A DNA stretch of 64,000 nucleotides from Anthostomella pinea (GCA_963556695.1 CAUWAG010000007.1:4464001-4528000); one strand, 5' to 3'. Counted from the stretch's first letter, positions 44,016 through 57,191 are shown. Numbers and translations: made by a program. The notes: generated from the letters alone by a model not told the origin.

Positions 44016-47000
44016 TTACCATATCCGTTTGGCAACCATCTCGTACCGTACGACCTTGGCCAGTCCATCATCCCCTGGATCCCTGAGTTTTTCCTGCGTC
44101 TTCCTCTCACGCTCACGCATCCTCTTCAGCCCCTCTGGGTCGTCCTCGTACACCCACCTTCGTCGATCATCACCGATCTCCGTGGCGCCCCACGGACCAA
44201 TGCGCTGCCCTGCCTGAGAGAAGTTATCTCGCTCGGCCTTGCCCGTTGCCACAGCATGCTCCTTGAACTTCATCACTGCGTAGCGCCTCTGAGAATAACG
44301 CAATAGTAGCATGCCAAGGAGGAGCTTCACAATAAGCAGAACGACCCATGCTAGGAAGAAAAATACAACCATGGTAAGGAGTGCAATCGCGTCATCGGAA
44401 GAAAAGGCCCAGAAAGGCCTGGCATGCGACGACCCTTGCGGGTATCCATAGACTGCACGACCAAGGGCGTTACGTATGAGAGTATCAAGATGCTCAAGGG
44501 CGGCCACCATGGCAGGTGACGACGGTGTAGAAGACTCGACAGCAAGTTCGGTGGTCGAGGTAGGAATGGGGGGATGAACATGGGTGGCGAGAAACATGTG
44601 GTACACCTGTATCGACGCACGGATGAACAGGCTAGACAGAGGCAGCAACGGAAGGCCAAGCCGCCGAGTCAAGGACGGTGCAGAAAACGCCTATGTGATA
44701 CCAAAGTCAGCATTGTATCTGTGAGAGTGGATGGTGGACAGACATTGGTATAGTAGTCTTTGCATAGAATGTCCAGCATCCTACTGTAGATGGTGGGCTT
44801 GACATTATTGAACTTGTTGATATACGCATGCTTGATCCAGTCGACCAGCATCTCGATGCCAATGACGACGAGAAATGGTGAGAGCACCTCGCCCGACTTA
44901 AGCCATGCTGGTAATACGGTAAAACTGGCCGGGAGGATTGAGTTGGTGTGTAGCGGACCAGTCTTTGAAGTATCGCCGTTCAACTCGCCTCCTGCCCCTG
45001 GAACTGAGAGACCGCCGACCTCGACCACATTGCGCATCCCAATAATCAGCAAGATGATCCAGAGCTGGAAGCGTTCGACCACGTCTGAACAGGTGAGTTG
45101 GAATAGGTTCTCCTTCTCGATTTTCTTGAAGACGCTCCCTTTGATCTCGACGAACTGGTTCGATATCAGGAGGGTTAGAAGAGAGTTGGAGTACGAGTTG
45201 ACCGCCACGTTCAGTGTGATTACTTGGTAGAATAGACACCAGGTATGGGTCACATTGTATATCAATGCGAGCACGAACATGCCAAAGGGCAGGAGAAGTT
45301 TGGACCTCCCTGAGCTGTTTCTTGAGAGAGTCTCGGAACTGAAGAGGCATTCCAGGATGTCTTGTCCTATGGCGGAAAGAAGCCGGTCACCAACCTGGAA
45401 ATGTATGAGCGACACGTCAAGGAGGAACCAGAGCTACTATGGTGGATTACCTCGAGGATATTATAGATGACGTAGAGCTTCATCGAGGACTGCGCCCGGA
45501 TGAAGTGATACATCTTGCTAGCATCGAGATTCATCAATGCCATAGAGCTGAAAATGAGAACGGCGCCCTGCAGGAGATCGGCCTTGTGATAAGACGTCAA
45601 ATTAGAAGGCACCGACTTCGTCCTACGATGTCGAAAATTGCCTGGCCTAGACATGGAGTGCTTTGGCGGGTGGAGAACTCCATTGCCATTCAACCGTGGC
45701 TTTTCCAGGAACGGGGAGCCAACGGCGTCAGAGACGTTGCGGGACCTCGTTGAGCCGTTCTGCTGGACGCTAAAGCCATTCTCTTCAACCCGGCTCCGGC
45801 TTCTCTCGGGCTCGCTGGCTATTTCACTGCCGTCGGCTCTGTTCAGTGACGCTGTCCGGCCTCCCCTTGCTCTCCCCCACAAACGCCATGTGCCTTGCCA
45901 GACGAAGCCAACCATCCACCGGACTTCTTTCCACACAAGATACGCCCACCACTTTACAAGGACGCCAAGCGCAATGAGGAAACGCATTGGTAGTATGGTG
46001 AATGTGTAGAGCCAGGCGTCCAAACACGCCAATGTGCCGAAATGAAGAATCTGCTCCAGATATGGCGGCAAAAGCAGAGCGTTTAAGAGCCGTTCGAACT
46101 TGACGGCGCTGGATTCGTAAGGTATATCGGCAGCTTGAGGATGATGAATGTACAGAGGGCTTGGTCTCTGGCCAGCCAACTCCAGCTGCAGGTGGGTGGG
46201 AAGTGACATGGGCGGTAGGGGTATTACAGGTAGCATAGGAGATGGAGGCGACGGGTCGGATCGTTCTTGTTTCGGGGGCATCGAAGGCTTCATGGACGCG
46301 GGGGAAACACTGTGTGCCCCATTGATGTTGAGCGGAGTCGGACGTGCCAAGGGGTTGAAGGAATTTCGGCGGCTGGGATACGGCGCCGTCACGGGCGGAC
46401 CTGAGGGAGGTCGGCGGCTGGTTGGAGGAGTCGAGAGGGTTCGCGATGACGGTGGAGGCCGCTTGAAGTCGGCAGCGGTACGGGGCGGGTTCTTGCTCGA
46501 CTTGAGTGCAGCTTCGGCTCGCATGGGCGTCTCCTTGTCGGCGATGGCGGAGCGAGTGCCATCCTGCAACTGCTCGGCCATAGTAGGGCGAGAAACTGCT
46601 TCGACGGCGCCAGCAGACATGGGGTACTCGGCACCGTTCGGCTTGCGCTGCGGAGGGACGATAGCGATGGGTAGCGACTCGGGCGAGGAGGTCAAAGCCT
46701 GCATTTGCGAGGCCGAGAGCTTGCGAACGGTCTCGAGCCTCTTTGCCGTAGACGGTGTACTTGGTTTGGGCGTGACATCGACGGGTCGATGGGGCGCAGC
46801 ACTCGCGGCTGTTGGGGACTCAGAGTCGGGCGACGGTGAGGGGGAGGGTTCACCGCCGTTGCTCGAAATGTCATCGGATGAAGACAAGCGGCCGTTTGCC
46901 CCGTTTGCCGTGGTTAGCTCAGCGTCGTCGCTCGCCAGTTGGTCGGGGTCTTGCGCGAAATGTGATGTGGTCGGGGTGGCTGAAGTGATCTCGAAGGCTG

Positions 47001-47214
47001 GGAATGGGTCGGTTGGGTCGGTTGGGTCGGTTGTGGGCGGTGGTGTTGGACATTGTTGCGATTGCGATGAAAGCTGCTTTGTCTCGACTACCAGAGTACC
47101 GTCATGCTCTATTGTGGCTCGTCTTTCGGCTCTTGCGTCGGCTCCCACGTCCCGCAGTCCCAGTCCCAGTCCCGTATCATCTCCAACTTCCTCCGGCATG
47201 GTGGATTCCGGCAT
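44016..47214 (-). CDS. Emp65/TAPT1 family ER membrane protein
   Basis: Three exons (47214-45451, 45394-44744 and 44690-44016) with introns of 56 and 53 nt, all in frame, give 1029 aa. The start at 47214 is chosen because upstream codons lack conserved features. The first 380 residues are a disordered Ser/Pro/Thr region with a TDPTDPTDP repeat. Membrane helices follow from about residue 405 (YLEQILHFGTLACLDAWLYTFTILP). Exon 2 carries the conserved core of the TAPT1/DUF747 family: SDVVERFQLWIILLIIGMRN, VEIKGSVFKK and IGIEMLVDWIKHAYINKFN. The yeast relative Emp65 acts with Slp1 in the ER as a guard for soluble proteins. The frame is intact and the role is inferred from the family. Confidence 0.9.
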
Positions 47215-49304
47215 TATCGACGTGTCGGCGTGGTGGGCAGATCCATCATTTTGTGATGGTTGAATTGAACGAAAGACAGAGAGGTAGCAAGAGCCAATTG
47301 GCCTACACTCGGTACGATTGCCAAGAGCGCGCGGTCTCCTCAATATCGCCCGAGAACTGTCGTACTGGCAAGCACCAAGTCAGGCTGACTGTAGATGAGA
47401 ATTGAAGCCAACAGGTTCGCTGAAGGCTGACGGACAAACAGATGGAAGTCATAGCCTTGCAGCGGACAGTCCCACAGCTGGAGTGTGCAGAAGCGGGCTG
47501 TCAGCTGTTCACCTGCAGTGTTCACCGACCCCCGAGCCCCCACCTGCACAGTTACAACTTACAGCCTGATCTACCGCTAAAGGAGCCCACTGAAGACCTG
47601 CAGTCTGGCTGTTCTGGCGGTCTGGCCACTTGCAGCCCGGCGGGGGACCGGGGCCACAGCATGCAGGTGGAGGGCGCCCCGCTTGCTGCGGCATGTATCA
47701 TGTCGGAACCTCGCACTGTCGTTTCCAACTTTCCATTCCCATCTGCCCCTTTACCCCTTTACCCCTTTCTACCTGCCTGCCCGGCAACCCACCATCACGA
47801 ATACTTATCACTGAACGTTAAGCCACGATCAGCACACGCCAAGTGGTTTCGGCTCTTTGCTTCACAGCTGTTCTCATTCATACAATCAGCTTGTCTTCAG
47901 TTGAAGGGATCGATTGATATTGGGAGCAATCCATCTCTGATGAGGATGGACAAGGGAGCAATCAGCCAGTGCAGGTGGCATATTCGTGTCGGTCTGGTGT
48001 TGGTATCAATAGGTGTGTGTTCGAACATGAATCATGGCCCGAGGTGGTCATCCCGATGAACGCGAGGCCAGCCCCAAATGAACGGCCAGGTTCGAACCGG
48101 CAATGCGTTTTGTAACAGTTGTTCGTATTCTAAATAGAGTAGTGCCAAGGCCTATCCCAAGGCCCTCTCCATTCTCTGGAACCGAGTCTTTCTTTAGTTC
48201 TCGGGAGAGAAGAAGACTTGGGGGGTGGGGGGATGGAAGCTATGGATTTCACCCGAATCATTAAAGTCGGGCCCGTCACCCTAATTCACGGTAGGTGGCA
48301 GCAGATAGGGGCAGGAGTTAGGCCGATTGCAGTGCAGTGCTTTCATCTGCCGTCGCAAAGCTGCATGGTCGTGGCATTTCTTTTCCGTTGCAGAGTGCTA
48401 CGCGTCAATCTTCGGTCTGGGGAACCGGACCGCATCTAGGGGTTCTTACCTACCGAGCCACCTCCCTAGTCTATTCTAAGAGGCTTTACGTCTAACTCCT
48501 GTACCAAGACCATGGTCAAGGGTACGATCGAACTTCTTAGAAGAAAGGACGACGTGATTTCACCGAAGGCTTGGGGTACAGGCTGTGATGAATGGGGTAT
48601 TTCATGGGGAGTTCTGCCTCAGCGGGCCTCGTATATGGCATTGCTTTTGACTAAAGACAGAGCTTTCAGACTTGCTGACTGACCTATCCATTTTGGAAGT
48701 GGACTTGTGACCCCTAGATGCGCGTGTAGTGCTTTGACTACGAATAGGGACGGCAGGCTTGTTGACCCTCTGTCCCTCTGCCTCGAACTTGTAGCTGAAG
48801 CGGTTTGTCTGGTGGAGGGAGTTGTAGGCGGAAGTCATCAACAGAGCCTCGTGGATCGTAAGGTAAATCGTTGGGTGAGTCTCGTACGTAAGGCAGTTCC
48901 TATACAAGAACCGAGTCCGACCCAGACGACGCACCTTATGCCATCGCTCCCCATCCGGACAGTATGCAGATCCAGTGAAGATAGCTCGAAGGAATGAGTA
49001 CGGCACATAACACAGCGAAGATAATCTGGGCTACATGCAACTTGTCTTGCAACAGCCTTGACCGCCTTCATGTCCTAGTTCGTTGCTACTTGCTGTACTC
49101 CGCCGCTTCAACCCCGTGTGTGTCTAATCATTACTTGTCTAATCTATGTCGTCGACCCGTCTATCATGGAAGATGTGCTTTTGAGACAAACGCCAAAATT
49201 TCCATCCATCGTGACAATCGCCTCCCAGTTACCGTATGTCAGTCCCGTGCCCAATTCCCGAACACCATGCTGAATAGACCCAAGCCGTTCGTGTTCCATA
49301 TAAC
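47215..49304. other. Intergenic, no gene supported
   Basis: About 2 kb. The left 400 bp is the likely promoter of the Emp65-like gene. Frames of up to 205 codons on the plus strand (47442-48059) show no domain and cysteine/proline-rich chance composition. Confidence 0.4.
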
Positions 49305-50216
49305 TCAAGCCCTGTACACCCCAAAGCTCATCCTTCGGAGTGTGTCATCAAGACTACTCGTACTGTGGCCGCCAACCTTTTCGATTGGCTCAAACTCCGT
49401 TCGCCACGCAGTTCCCGTGAGCTTGCCAACCTCATCCCATAGTTTCTGCCAAGTTTCCGCATTGTGCAGGTACCTTGCGTTGTCCCGGGGCCCTTGCCTA
49501 TCACCAGGTTTGGTGGTGCCAACATGCCGTCCGAAGATCGTTGCATCTGGGTCGTGCGGGTCCAAAAATCGAATCATCCTCGTCGCTGCCTGGACCTGAT
49601 CGTCCCAAGTAAATAGATGGAAGAAGCTGGTGGCGTGTATGATGCTCATCTTTCCGTCAAGCACCTGAAGTCTCGCATCGCCTTCTCCTGGCTTCACCAT
49701 GTCGCCAGCTACAAATGTAGCTTTGAACTTGGCCCTGTCCTTAAACAGGTCGTAACCGGCATCGAGGAATCGTGGCTCCAGGTCCGTGCCATACAGTCTA
49801 TTCGCATCCACGCCGTCGTAAGCGAGCTGTCTCAGGACCTGCCCTACACAACACGCTAGATCAAGGAAGGTGGCCCGCGATCTCGGCAGCAAGAGCCGTC
49901 TCAGCGCCATTTGGTACCGAGGGTCGTACGTGAACTGGAGTGAAAGAAAGCGAAAGTGACCGATGCAGACGTAAGGGTATATTTCCCACAGCCTGTCCCG
50001 CTGTCGTTCGGTCAGCACAAGTCCGAGTTGTCGAACTCGAGTGCGGATTGTTGGCCTTACCATGTAGTGGATATGCTCATCCACGTCCTTGGCACGTATG
50101 CCGCTGTACTTTTCCAATAGTCTCCTAATTGGAGCAACGTCGGCTGGGAGAGCATCGATGTAGATCTTGCCCCTTAGAACGGCATCGTGAGAGGCTTTGG
50201 TGTCCTGAGCTGCCAT
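49305..50216 (-). CDS. SAM-dependent methyltransferase, AusD/Trt5-like
   Basis: Single exon. The frame opens at 50285, but Met24 (50216) gives a more natural start and 303 aa. The class I methyltransferase motif I is FLDLACCVGQVLRQL near residue 120, followed by GTDLEPRFLDAGYDLF and FVAGDMV. The post-I region IIHATSFFHLFTWDDQ and the C-terminal TGTAWRTE match the methyltransferases found in fungal meroterpenoid and polyketide clusters. The substrate is unknown. No polyketide synthase or cyclase is in this window. The frame is intact. Confidence 0.8.
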   Translation of the reverse strand: MAAQDTKASHDAVLRGKIYIDALPADVAPIRRLLEKYSGIRAKDVDEHIHYMVRPTIRTRVRQLGLVLTERQRDRLWEIYPYVCIGHFRFLSLQFTYDPRYQMALRRLLLPRSRATFLDLACCVGQVLRQLAYDGVDANRLYGTDLEPRFLDAGYDLFKDRAKFKATFVAGDMVKPGEGDARLQVLDGKMSIIHATSFFHLFTWDDQVQAATRMIRFLDPHDPDATIFGRHVGTTKPGDRQGPRDNARYLHNAETWQKLWDEVGKLTGTAWRTEFEPIEKVGGHSTSSLDDTLRRMSFGVYRA

Positions 50217-50285
50217 AGAGCAGCGGCCGAGCCCTTGACCGTGACCGGGGAAGCGTAAGGCTGACAGAACGGTGCTGCTGCGCAT

Positions 50286-52565
50286 ATTTGCTGGCGACCC
50301 CGACCCCGACCCCGACTCTGCCGATCGCGTTGTTGGTGGCGTTGAGCGCGTCCCCTGCTCGTGCGACCCAGAACCAGAATACCTGGTAAAACGGGACCCG
50401 ATCCGAGTGGCCGCACTCAGACTTGAGTGGTTGGTTGGAGACGGCTACTAAGGAAGATGGCGAATGGCGGCCTTTTGACTCTGAGCTGGACCTTTTGACT
50501 CTTGTCCCGTTGTGCAACTACCGTATGGCTCTGTTGACACGGCGTAGGTACGACGACGGTTAAACTTGCAATGAAGAGTCCGGAGGCTCGCAACGAAAGC
50601 GGTCGCAGCTGTTGTTATTGCTTTTGTCTTCCTTCGTGCTGACTGATGGATCGGATGGGTTCCAACTTCCCAACCATGATGTGGTTTCCCCCCACCTCGC
50701 CAGAACAGGCAGGTAATGCGTAACAACAGGCAGATATGCGTTGAGGACAAGCGAGCCAATGAAAAGTGGACGGGAGATAGACAGCCGGAAATATAAGAGC
50801 CGGCTATTGCCCTGCGTCGCGGAGTGAGACAGATAAACAAATAGACAGGTAGGCAGATAGGCATATAGACAAAACTTAAGGAAATGTGTCGTTCCCCCTC
50901 TTGAGTCTTGAGGACATCGTCAAGTTGATGGAGGAAGTACCGTGCATATGTAGTGAGGCTTACGTCTTCTGGGAGCCCACTTGGTGGAAGCCTTGGAAGG
51001 TCTCCTGTCGGTAAATGATGATCTAACTACCACTACCGTTAGATTACTAGATACTACCTAAGGTAGGCAAATACGTTCCGAGTCCCTTGCTTAGAGGAAT
51101 GGCATCAGCCTCACCTAGGTCTGTTTCATGTGTTCTGTGTGTGTCACTGTGAGCTTTTCCCTCGCACGCAAGCCACTCATGTTCGGCAGGGGATTGACTC
51201 GGACGACCGTATTTATTATATTTAGATTTAGATCTACGGTGGGCTCACCCGATTATAGCGCAACTCTAAGAATATCCATACTTACTAGAAAGACGGGCTC
51301 GGCGCAACCTTCGGAGACAACCGGCGGCCCCGCTGACCAATCTCGTTTTTCGCGCCGCCCATTCTGAATTCTCATGGCCTGCGCTGGATTGGATCATCAG
51401 CCGCGGGCACCACCGCCGGCGGACAGAGAGACGGACCGGAAAACTCTGGTATGCGGTATGTCCAACTCGTCGTTGACCGATCTTGGTTAGAGATTATATC
51501 CCCCGCAAATGGCCGTGCTCGAGGAAAGGGATCTGTTCACACTAGTCGATCGCTGCGAGCTGGATGCCTAAAGTAGGTGGTAATATCTCAATGGACGTCT
51601 AAATTCCATGTGACCACAATCTTGATTGTATTGTACATCTTTTGGTATGAGACTCGTTGCAAGGAGAACAAAGCGACAGCATCTCCATCATGGCAAGCCA
51701 ACATCTCCACGGCGGTCGTCTCCTTTTATTACCCACTCCCGCCCCTTATCAAGGTCATCGGGCTTCTCTAGGGTCATTTTAGCTGGCGATGGACATACCC
51801 GAAACCCACTGACCCGAATATGCCGGACAATGTTGCTCGTCAGGCCGCATCTCGGCACCTCGGCCGAACCAAGAGTCACAGAGGTTCGACTGTCTACCTA
51901 ACTTTCACTACTTACATCTTGAACAACAGAGATCCACGAATGCTGCATTTTGTGCGCACGGTCTCCATCCCACCGGCAAGCGCCGACAAGTTGTCAACCA
52001 AGAATCAGTCTGGTTCAAAAACTGTTCCATTACGAACCGCTGTTTGGCTGGATGTGACACCGAAAGCGGCGCCCGGAGTCCGCGAGCATCGGTGACGCTG
52101 CGGTCTAAAGGCCCTTCGCCACCGAGGATACGGATTATTCGACGATCTTCTCGCCCTCCTTTTCCCTTGGTTCCCCTCCAAGGAATTGACGCACGACGCA
52201 GGTGAAAATTTCGCTCGATTCAGTTGCAGTCCCTCAATATTGGCCACGCCGTAGAGTCTTCGGTACTCCTGCTCTTGAAGGTCGACCATGCCTACCTGTC
52301 CGGTACAGGTGCTTCCGTCGAGTGCCGATACTCGGAGACTCCATCCTCTGGAGGTAAATGATATACAATAACGGCTTCAGTCCGTACGACTTTTCGATGC
52401 CCAATCCCCTTCTCGGGTCGGCTCTGCACCAGTCGCCCGAAGCAGGACGCACAAACACCAGGTATCCAGATCGGCTCTGTCACGCAAGTGGTTTCCGCTC
52501 ACAGACAATCCACCTATCCAAGTCAGCAAAAAATCCAGATTTGGATAGAGATAGCATGACCGCCC
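50286..52565. other. Intergenic, no gene supported
   Basis: About 2.3 kb of ordinary composition. Frames stay below 140 codons, with no domain seen. It contains the 5' flank of the methyltransferase gene and the 3' flank of the split gene. Confidence 0.4.
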
Positions 52566-53624
52566 TCACACATCAGTGTAGAGATGCCGCCTCGTATCCG
52601 ACATCTCAGCCTTGACGTGCCCTATCAGCCGATCAACCTCGCCGGCCCGCAGCAGCTTGTACGTGATGCCGAACGCGCCCTCCATGTAGTTGCGGAGCAA
52701 CCACTGCCCGATGCGCCGGTACTTCCTGTCCGAGGGCCAGCGGTTGCAGGGCCATGCGAGCTTGGCTTCCCGGACGTCTTCGACGGCGACGAAACGAGGT
52801 TAGTGCATCTCGATCTCCGGGTGTGATGTGTGTGGGAAACCGCCTCACAGCCAAGCTCGATGAGCCATTCTCTGTAGTGCTTGGCTACTTCCAGGTTGTG
52901 TCCCAGGATACGCTGAGCGCCTGAAAGGCAAGATCGCACCATCTTGACACGGCAGGGCCTGGCGCAAGTTTAGCGAGAAGATCGTCGTTGGGCGAATACG
53001 TGGACCGAAGGGAGGGGGTGACTTGCCCACATCCCCATTCAAGCAGCGGACCTTGCCGTAGGTGTCTTGGTACTCGATCCAGGCGCCGGGTTTGAGGTTG
53101 TTGTATGCCTGGCGCATGACTTCCTTGGGATGTGCAAAGTTGAGGTACACAAGCCGAAGGTGGATATAGTCGAACGTGTACTGGTAAAGCCATTCCTTTG
53201 TTACGTCACCCTTGACGAACTCGACATTTGGAAGGGGTGGGAGCGGCTGGATTGCGGCTATGTCTACCCCTACTACGTGTGACGCTGGGTGCTGCTCGGC
53301 TGTGGGTAGGTGTCAGCTCCAGAAGTGTGTTTAGTTGACAGCCCCAAGACGGGCGGGCTGCTTTACCGAAGTCGATAGCCCAGATGCCAGTGGCCGTGCA
53401 GACGTCCAGTACATGTTCCGGTGATCTTACCAGAGGCACCAAATAGAGCCTCCTTTCCAGTAGCATCGACAAGACAGCGTGCTGGAAATCGATGCGGTCT
53501 TGCTCGGCCTGTTACGCGACTCAGTACTCGTGGATCTCTTCTCGCAGGGGCAGAATTCGAGTACGGCGTCTTTGGGAAGAAGGTATCCCGCCCTGTTATA
53601 TATCCTACCGTTCTCGAACTCATA

Positions 53625-56256
53625 ACGGCGGGGCCATATAAATGGGACACCCCCACATGTGGGACAGTTTTCACAGCCAACATCACTATGTTCACTTATA
53701 CATATCTCCACAGCCAATGAAGCCCTAGATACCGTAAGTACAGCGTCTGAATCATCTTTTCTTGGTGTTTTCTATGATTCAGGTTTGATTAGGTCCATCG
53801 CGACGGGATGGGCGGCGGTAGGGGTCGGAAGTTAGCACTTCCGGGCCTATTTGAGGGGTAATGGGACCCGTGCCCCCATCCCCTCTAACCTAGCAGAAGT
53901 TCTGCGTTTCTTTTTTTCCTTTTTTTCTGTAAGCGTCTGAGGCTTCAATACGTCGAAATGCCGCCTTCATACACTCCAGAAGACCTCGTAGAGGCGATAG
54001 CCGCTGTGAACAACGATGATCTATCCCTCCGTAAGGCCGCCCAACGCTATGGAGTACCGAAATCAACCCTCTCTCGCAAGGTTGAAGACACCGCGATGAC
54101 CCAGACACAGACCAATCACGAGGGCGCTCACAATAGGCAGAAGATCAGCCCTGAACAGGAAAAGAAGGTTATTCTATGGATCCTATATCAAGAGAAGGCC
54201 GGCCACACGCCAACTCACGGCAATTTAAGGTACATCATCAAGAAGATCCTACAATCCGAGGGAAAACCGGATCATCTTGGGAACAAATACACGCAAAACT
54301 TCATCCGAAGGCACCCAGAGATCAAGACCAAGATGGGACGAAAGCTTGACTACAAGCGTATCAATGCCGCCACGCCCGAGAACGTCAATGGCTTCCATGA
54401 CCGTTACGAGGATTTGTCACGGCGAGCATACTGAGGAGCTGGGACATGGCCTGCAGCAAGCAGCTATTACTCTATTGACGAGAATATCAAGACTAGAGAG
54501 GAAAGGAAGAGAGAGAGAGATAGGTACAGTGGGAGGTTGCCCCTTTAAGGGGATCCTCTGGTCAGATCCTTCCCCTATTGGGAAGTATCCACTTGTCATG
54601 TGGGAAGGTCTGTGCAGGCCGTCACAGGATTTTGGCTTTATCAAACCCGAAAACTGGGCAAATATCAATAAGTACGGCATTATGCAGGGTTGTTAGTACG
54701 TGAATTGTCTAATCCAAGTGGTTTTTGGATGGCTGACTGGGAGATCAGGTCTGATGGCCTTATAATAGGCAGTTCTGGCTCAAAAGGGGCCAACGTCAAG
54801 TCCAATGACAACTGCACGTGGACTACTGTGGTAGAATCGATCACTGTCACTGGGAAAAAGCTCCAGCTATTGGTTATTTTTAAGGCAAAGTCAATCCAAA
54901 TGTAATGGTTCAAAGAGCAGCTTATCAAGGAGCATCCCGCGATGGCAGACTGGATAGTAACGTACTCCATCAACGGCTGGACCTCAAACGAGATTACGCT
55001 GCATTGGCTGGAGAAGGCAAGTTTTTTCTGAGTTACTAGCTATAACTACATGCTAATTAGCCTCAAGGTATATTTATCTGATACTGCTCCCGAAGATCCT
55101 GATGATTTTTGCCTATTGGTGCTTAATGGCCATGGCAGCCACTGCTCAGACGAGTTTATGTATCTCTGTTACATAAATAATGTGTATATGAGCTTTTTTC
55201 CTGCCCATATGGTAGGTTACATGATCAACTAGTAGTTATTCCGCTAATAGGGGCAGTCTCACATCTTCTAGTCGCTAGATTTGACCGTTTTCTTGGTTAT
55301 CAAAGCCGTCTACCGCCGCCTGATCGCCCAGCTTGGCCAGTTTAATGATTCGGCCCTTATTGGGAAGATTAAGTTTCTTTCTTGCCTAGGGAAAGCTCGC
55401 GATGAAGTTACGCCGGCTATTGTGCGTTCGGGATGGCGTACTGCTGGGCTTTGGCCAGTAAATAGACGAAAAACGCTGGCGAATGAGCATGTAGTGAAGG
55501 CAGGGAAGATTCTAGCAGCAGTAGCAGCTATAATGAACCCCGAGAGCACCCCAGAAGCACTGGAAGCCCCTAAATCAGGGCAAGATATAGCCCTGATGCT
55601 ATCACAAGTTATTAGACCCCTAAGCAGCGAGCAGCAGTCCGCTCGGTTGCGAAGTCCTACGATGAGATGGTGGTTGAGCTAGCGCTTGTAAGGGAGCTGT
55701 TAGAGACAAAAGACGACAAAATCAAGCGTCTACAGCCAAAGAAGCGCCGTAAAACACCCCAAGAAGAGCCTGATCAACGGCTTTAGAGAATTGGAAACGT
55801 TATTTAGGAGCAAATTGAGCATATAGAGGCCGCATGAGCTACCATTAAACAGCGGGAAGAGCGATAACGAGTTATGCGTGAATTACAGAACCTGAATACT
55901 GACGAATCAGAGAGATCAATATCTGAACCTTCTCTGGAGTCAGATTCAGAAGAATCAGAGGAATTGGGGCCCTCTGAGGATGAAGGGGTGGCTATTGACG
56001 AAGGGGGTGATGGCACGGATGAGGAGTCCGACGAGCCCATTGTGATGCGATCTTCACGCCACGCAATCCGCCAGCCTATGCACTACCGCTAGAATACATA
56101 ATATTGCTGAAAACTCCAAGAAAATTCAATCCAAACGCATTATATAGATTATCTAGAGCTTCAATTCTGATTGAGTTATCGGTGGGTGGAAGTGTAGCCT
56201 TTTGGTGTGAAAGCTGTTCCACATATGGGGGTGTCCCATTTATATGGCCCCGCCGT
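53625..56256 (+). mobile_element. Pogo-type transposon with nested MITE (2.63 kb)
   Basis: Inverted repeats of about 51 bp with three mismatches (53625-53675 and 56206-56256) begin ACGGCGGGGCC. TA duplications lie at 53623-53624 and 56257-56258. Inside, a transposase relic starts at 53958 with a pipsqueak-type HTH (SLRKAAQRYGVPKSTLSRKV). It continues through a CENP-B-like region to 54415, where the MITE interrupts it, and resumes at 54633. The first two catalytic aspartate positions read Asn (NINKYG and LNGHGSH), each explicable by one G-to-A change. Several stops follow. An acidic tail ends near 56092. It is dead as an autonomous element but young enough to keep its repeats. Confidence 0.9.
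54416..54625 (+). mobile_element. MITE family A, copy 2 (210 bp), inside the pogo transposase
   Basis: It starts GTCACGGC and ends GCCGTCAC, with a perfect 7-bp duplication AGGATTT on each side (54409-54415 and 54626-54632). It differs from the copy at 2506-2717 at four positions plus a 2-bp GA-repeat length change. It interrupts the transposase reading frame just before the first catalytic block. Confidence 0.88.
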
Positions 56257-56678
56257 TATACCGAGTCAGGCTCCTCAACAAAGCATTCCGCCTGCTCGGG
56301 GGCCAGAGCCGAATCAAGCAGTCGCTTCTGGTCGAAGACGGGTGTGTTTGTCCCGTTCCAGCTGTTTGGCGGAGGGACCAGAGGATGCAGTCGCTCGGTG
56401 GTAGTGGCAGGAGGCAACACAGCTCCTGGCACACCTGGCCCCTCCTTTGGGACTGCAGCTTGCGAACCGTGATCCTGAAAGCTGTGCTGAGAATCCCCAT
56501 CGACCACCGCCTCTATCTTGCGGCCCGGGTCAAGACCTGGCCCCGTACACTCCTTCACTGCGATCTCGTTATCCCGGCGTCGTTGCTCACGAGAAGCTCT
56601 TTTTTTCTGCGACGTCGAATCTCGAGCTTGCTCGATGGGCTCCGATGGCAACGCCAACGAGTGGTATTTGAGCGACAT

Positions 56679-57191
56679 TGTTTGCTGGAGGTGTCGTTCA
56701 GCCCATCGTTGTCGATCACTGCACTGGTAAAGACGGTCTTATGTTCGAGACGTATTCAGGAGAGCTTCAAGCCAGCCAGCGCTGGAAAGTGGCACCGCAT
56801 ATTTTTAAGGGCTGTCAAGAGGCCACTCGGGTGTCGTCTGTAGCCGCCTTCATGCAGCGGCAGCTCAAAGATTCCCAGCACCAGCCGGGACCCTTGCTTG
56901 GCGGATCACATTCGTGATAGTACCGGACGTTACAATCGTAATGGGCCGGGATAACAACCAGGTTTGGGGCGGGGGTTTTCGATTGTGGCATACTTCTTGC
57001 GTGCTGATTTCGGAGGCTTGAGGATCGCCTTGTTCTCTGCACCCAACATCGACTCTTTCACGACGGTTCGCACGTAGGAACCTCAACCGGTTTCTTGGCT
57101 TCTGTAAAATTCCCGTTCCGGAGTTGATGCCACGTGCCGCAGCACCTGCACTCACAACCAAGCACAGGGCTTTCCTTCCAGATCTTGCGAA
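56679..57191. promoter_or_regulatory. Shared divergent promoter region
   Basis: About 0.5 kb separates the start of the split methyltransferase gene (minus strand) from the P450 start (plus strand). The arrangement suggests a bidirectional promoter from a former biosynthetic cluster. No specific operator could be recognised. Confidence 0.4.

Larger units (their letters stand above)
52566..56678 (-). pseudogene. LaeA-like methyltransferase gene split by a transposon
   Basis: The 5' coding part lies at 56678-56257 and the rest at 53624-52566, with a 2.6-kb transposon between them. When the element and one TA are left out, the frame reads on from EEPDSV to YEFENGR. Downstream exons include a 56-nt intron after the LLPKD region and another after motif I (VLDVCTATGIWAIDFG). 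Then come the GVDIAAIQPLPPLPNVEF, FDYIHLRLV and LKPGAWIEYQD segments typical of LaeA-like/TAM methyltransferases. The 3' half (from about 53030) needs at least two more frame changes, near 53020 and near 52930, before the C-terminal REAKLAWPCNRWP region and stop at 52566. It is inactive. The divergent P450 at 57192 is its neighbour. Confidence 0.8.

Noticed and set aside
46148..47263. A 371-codon plus-strand ORF
   Set aside because: It is antisense to the disordered Ser/Pro-rich N-terminus of the Emp65-like gene. Its Gly/Ser/Val-rich composition is a mirror of that region and it has no domain.
54416..54625. Idea that MITE A is an internally deleted pogo element, because both begin with an ACGGCG word
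   Set aside because: The shared word is short, the duplication is 7 bp rather than TA, and the internal sequences do not match.
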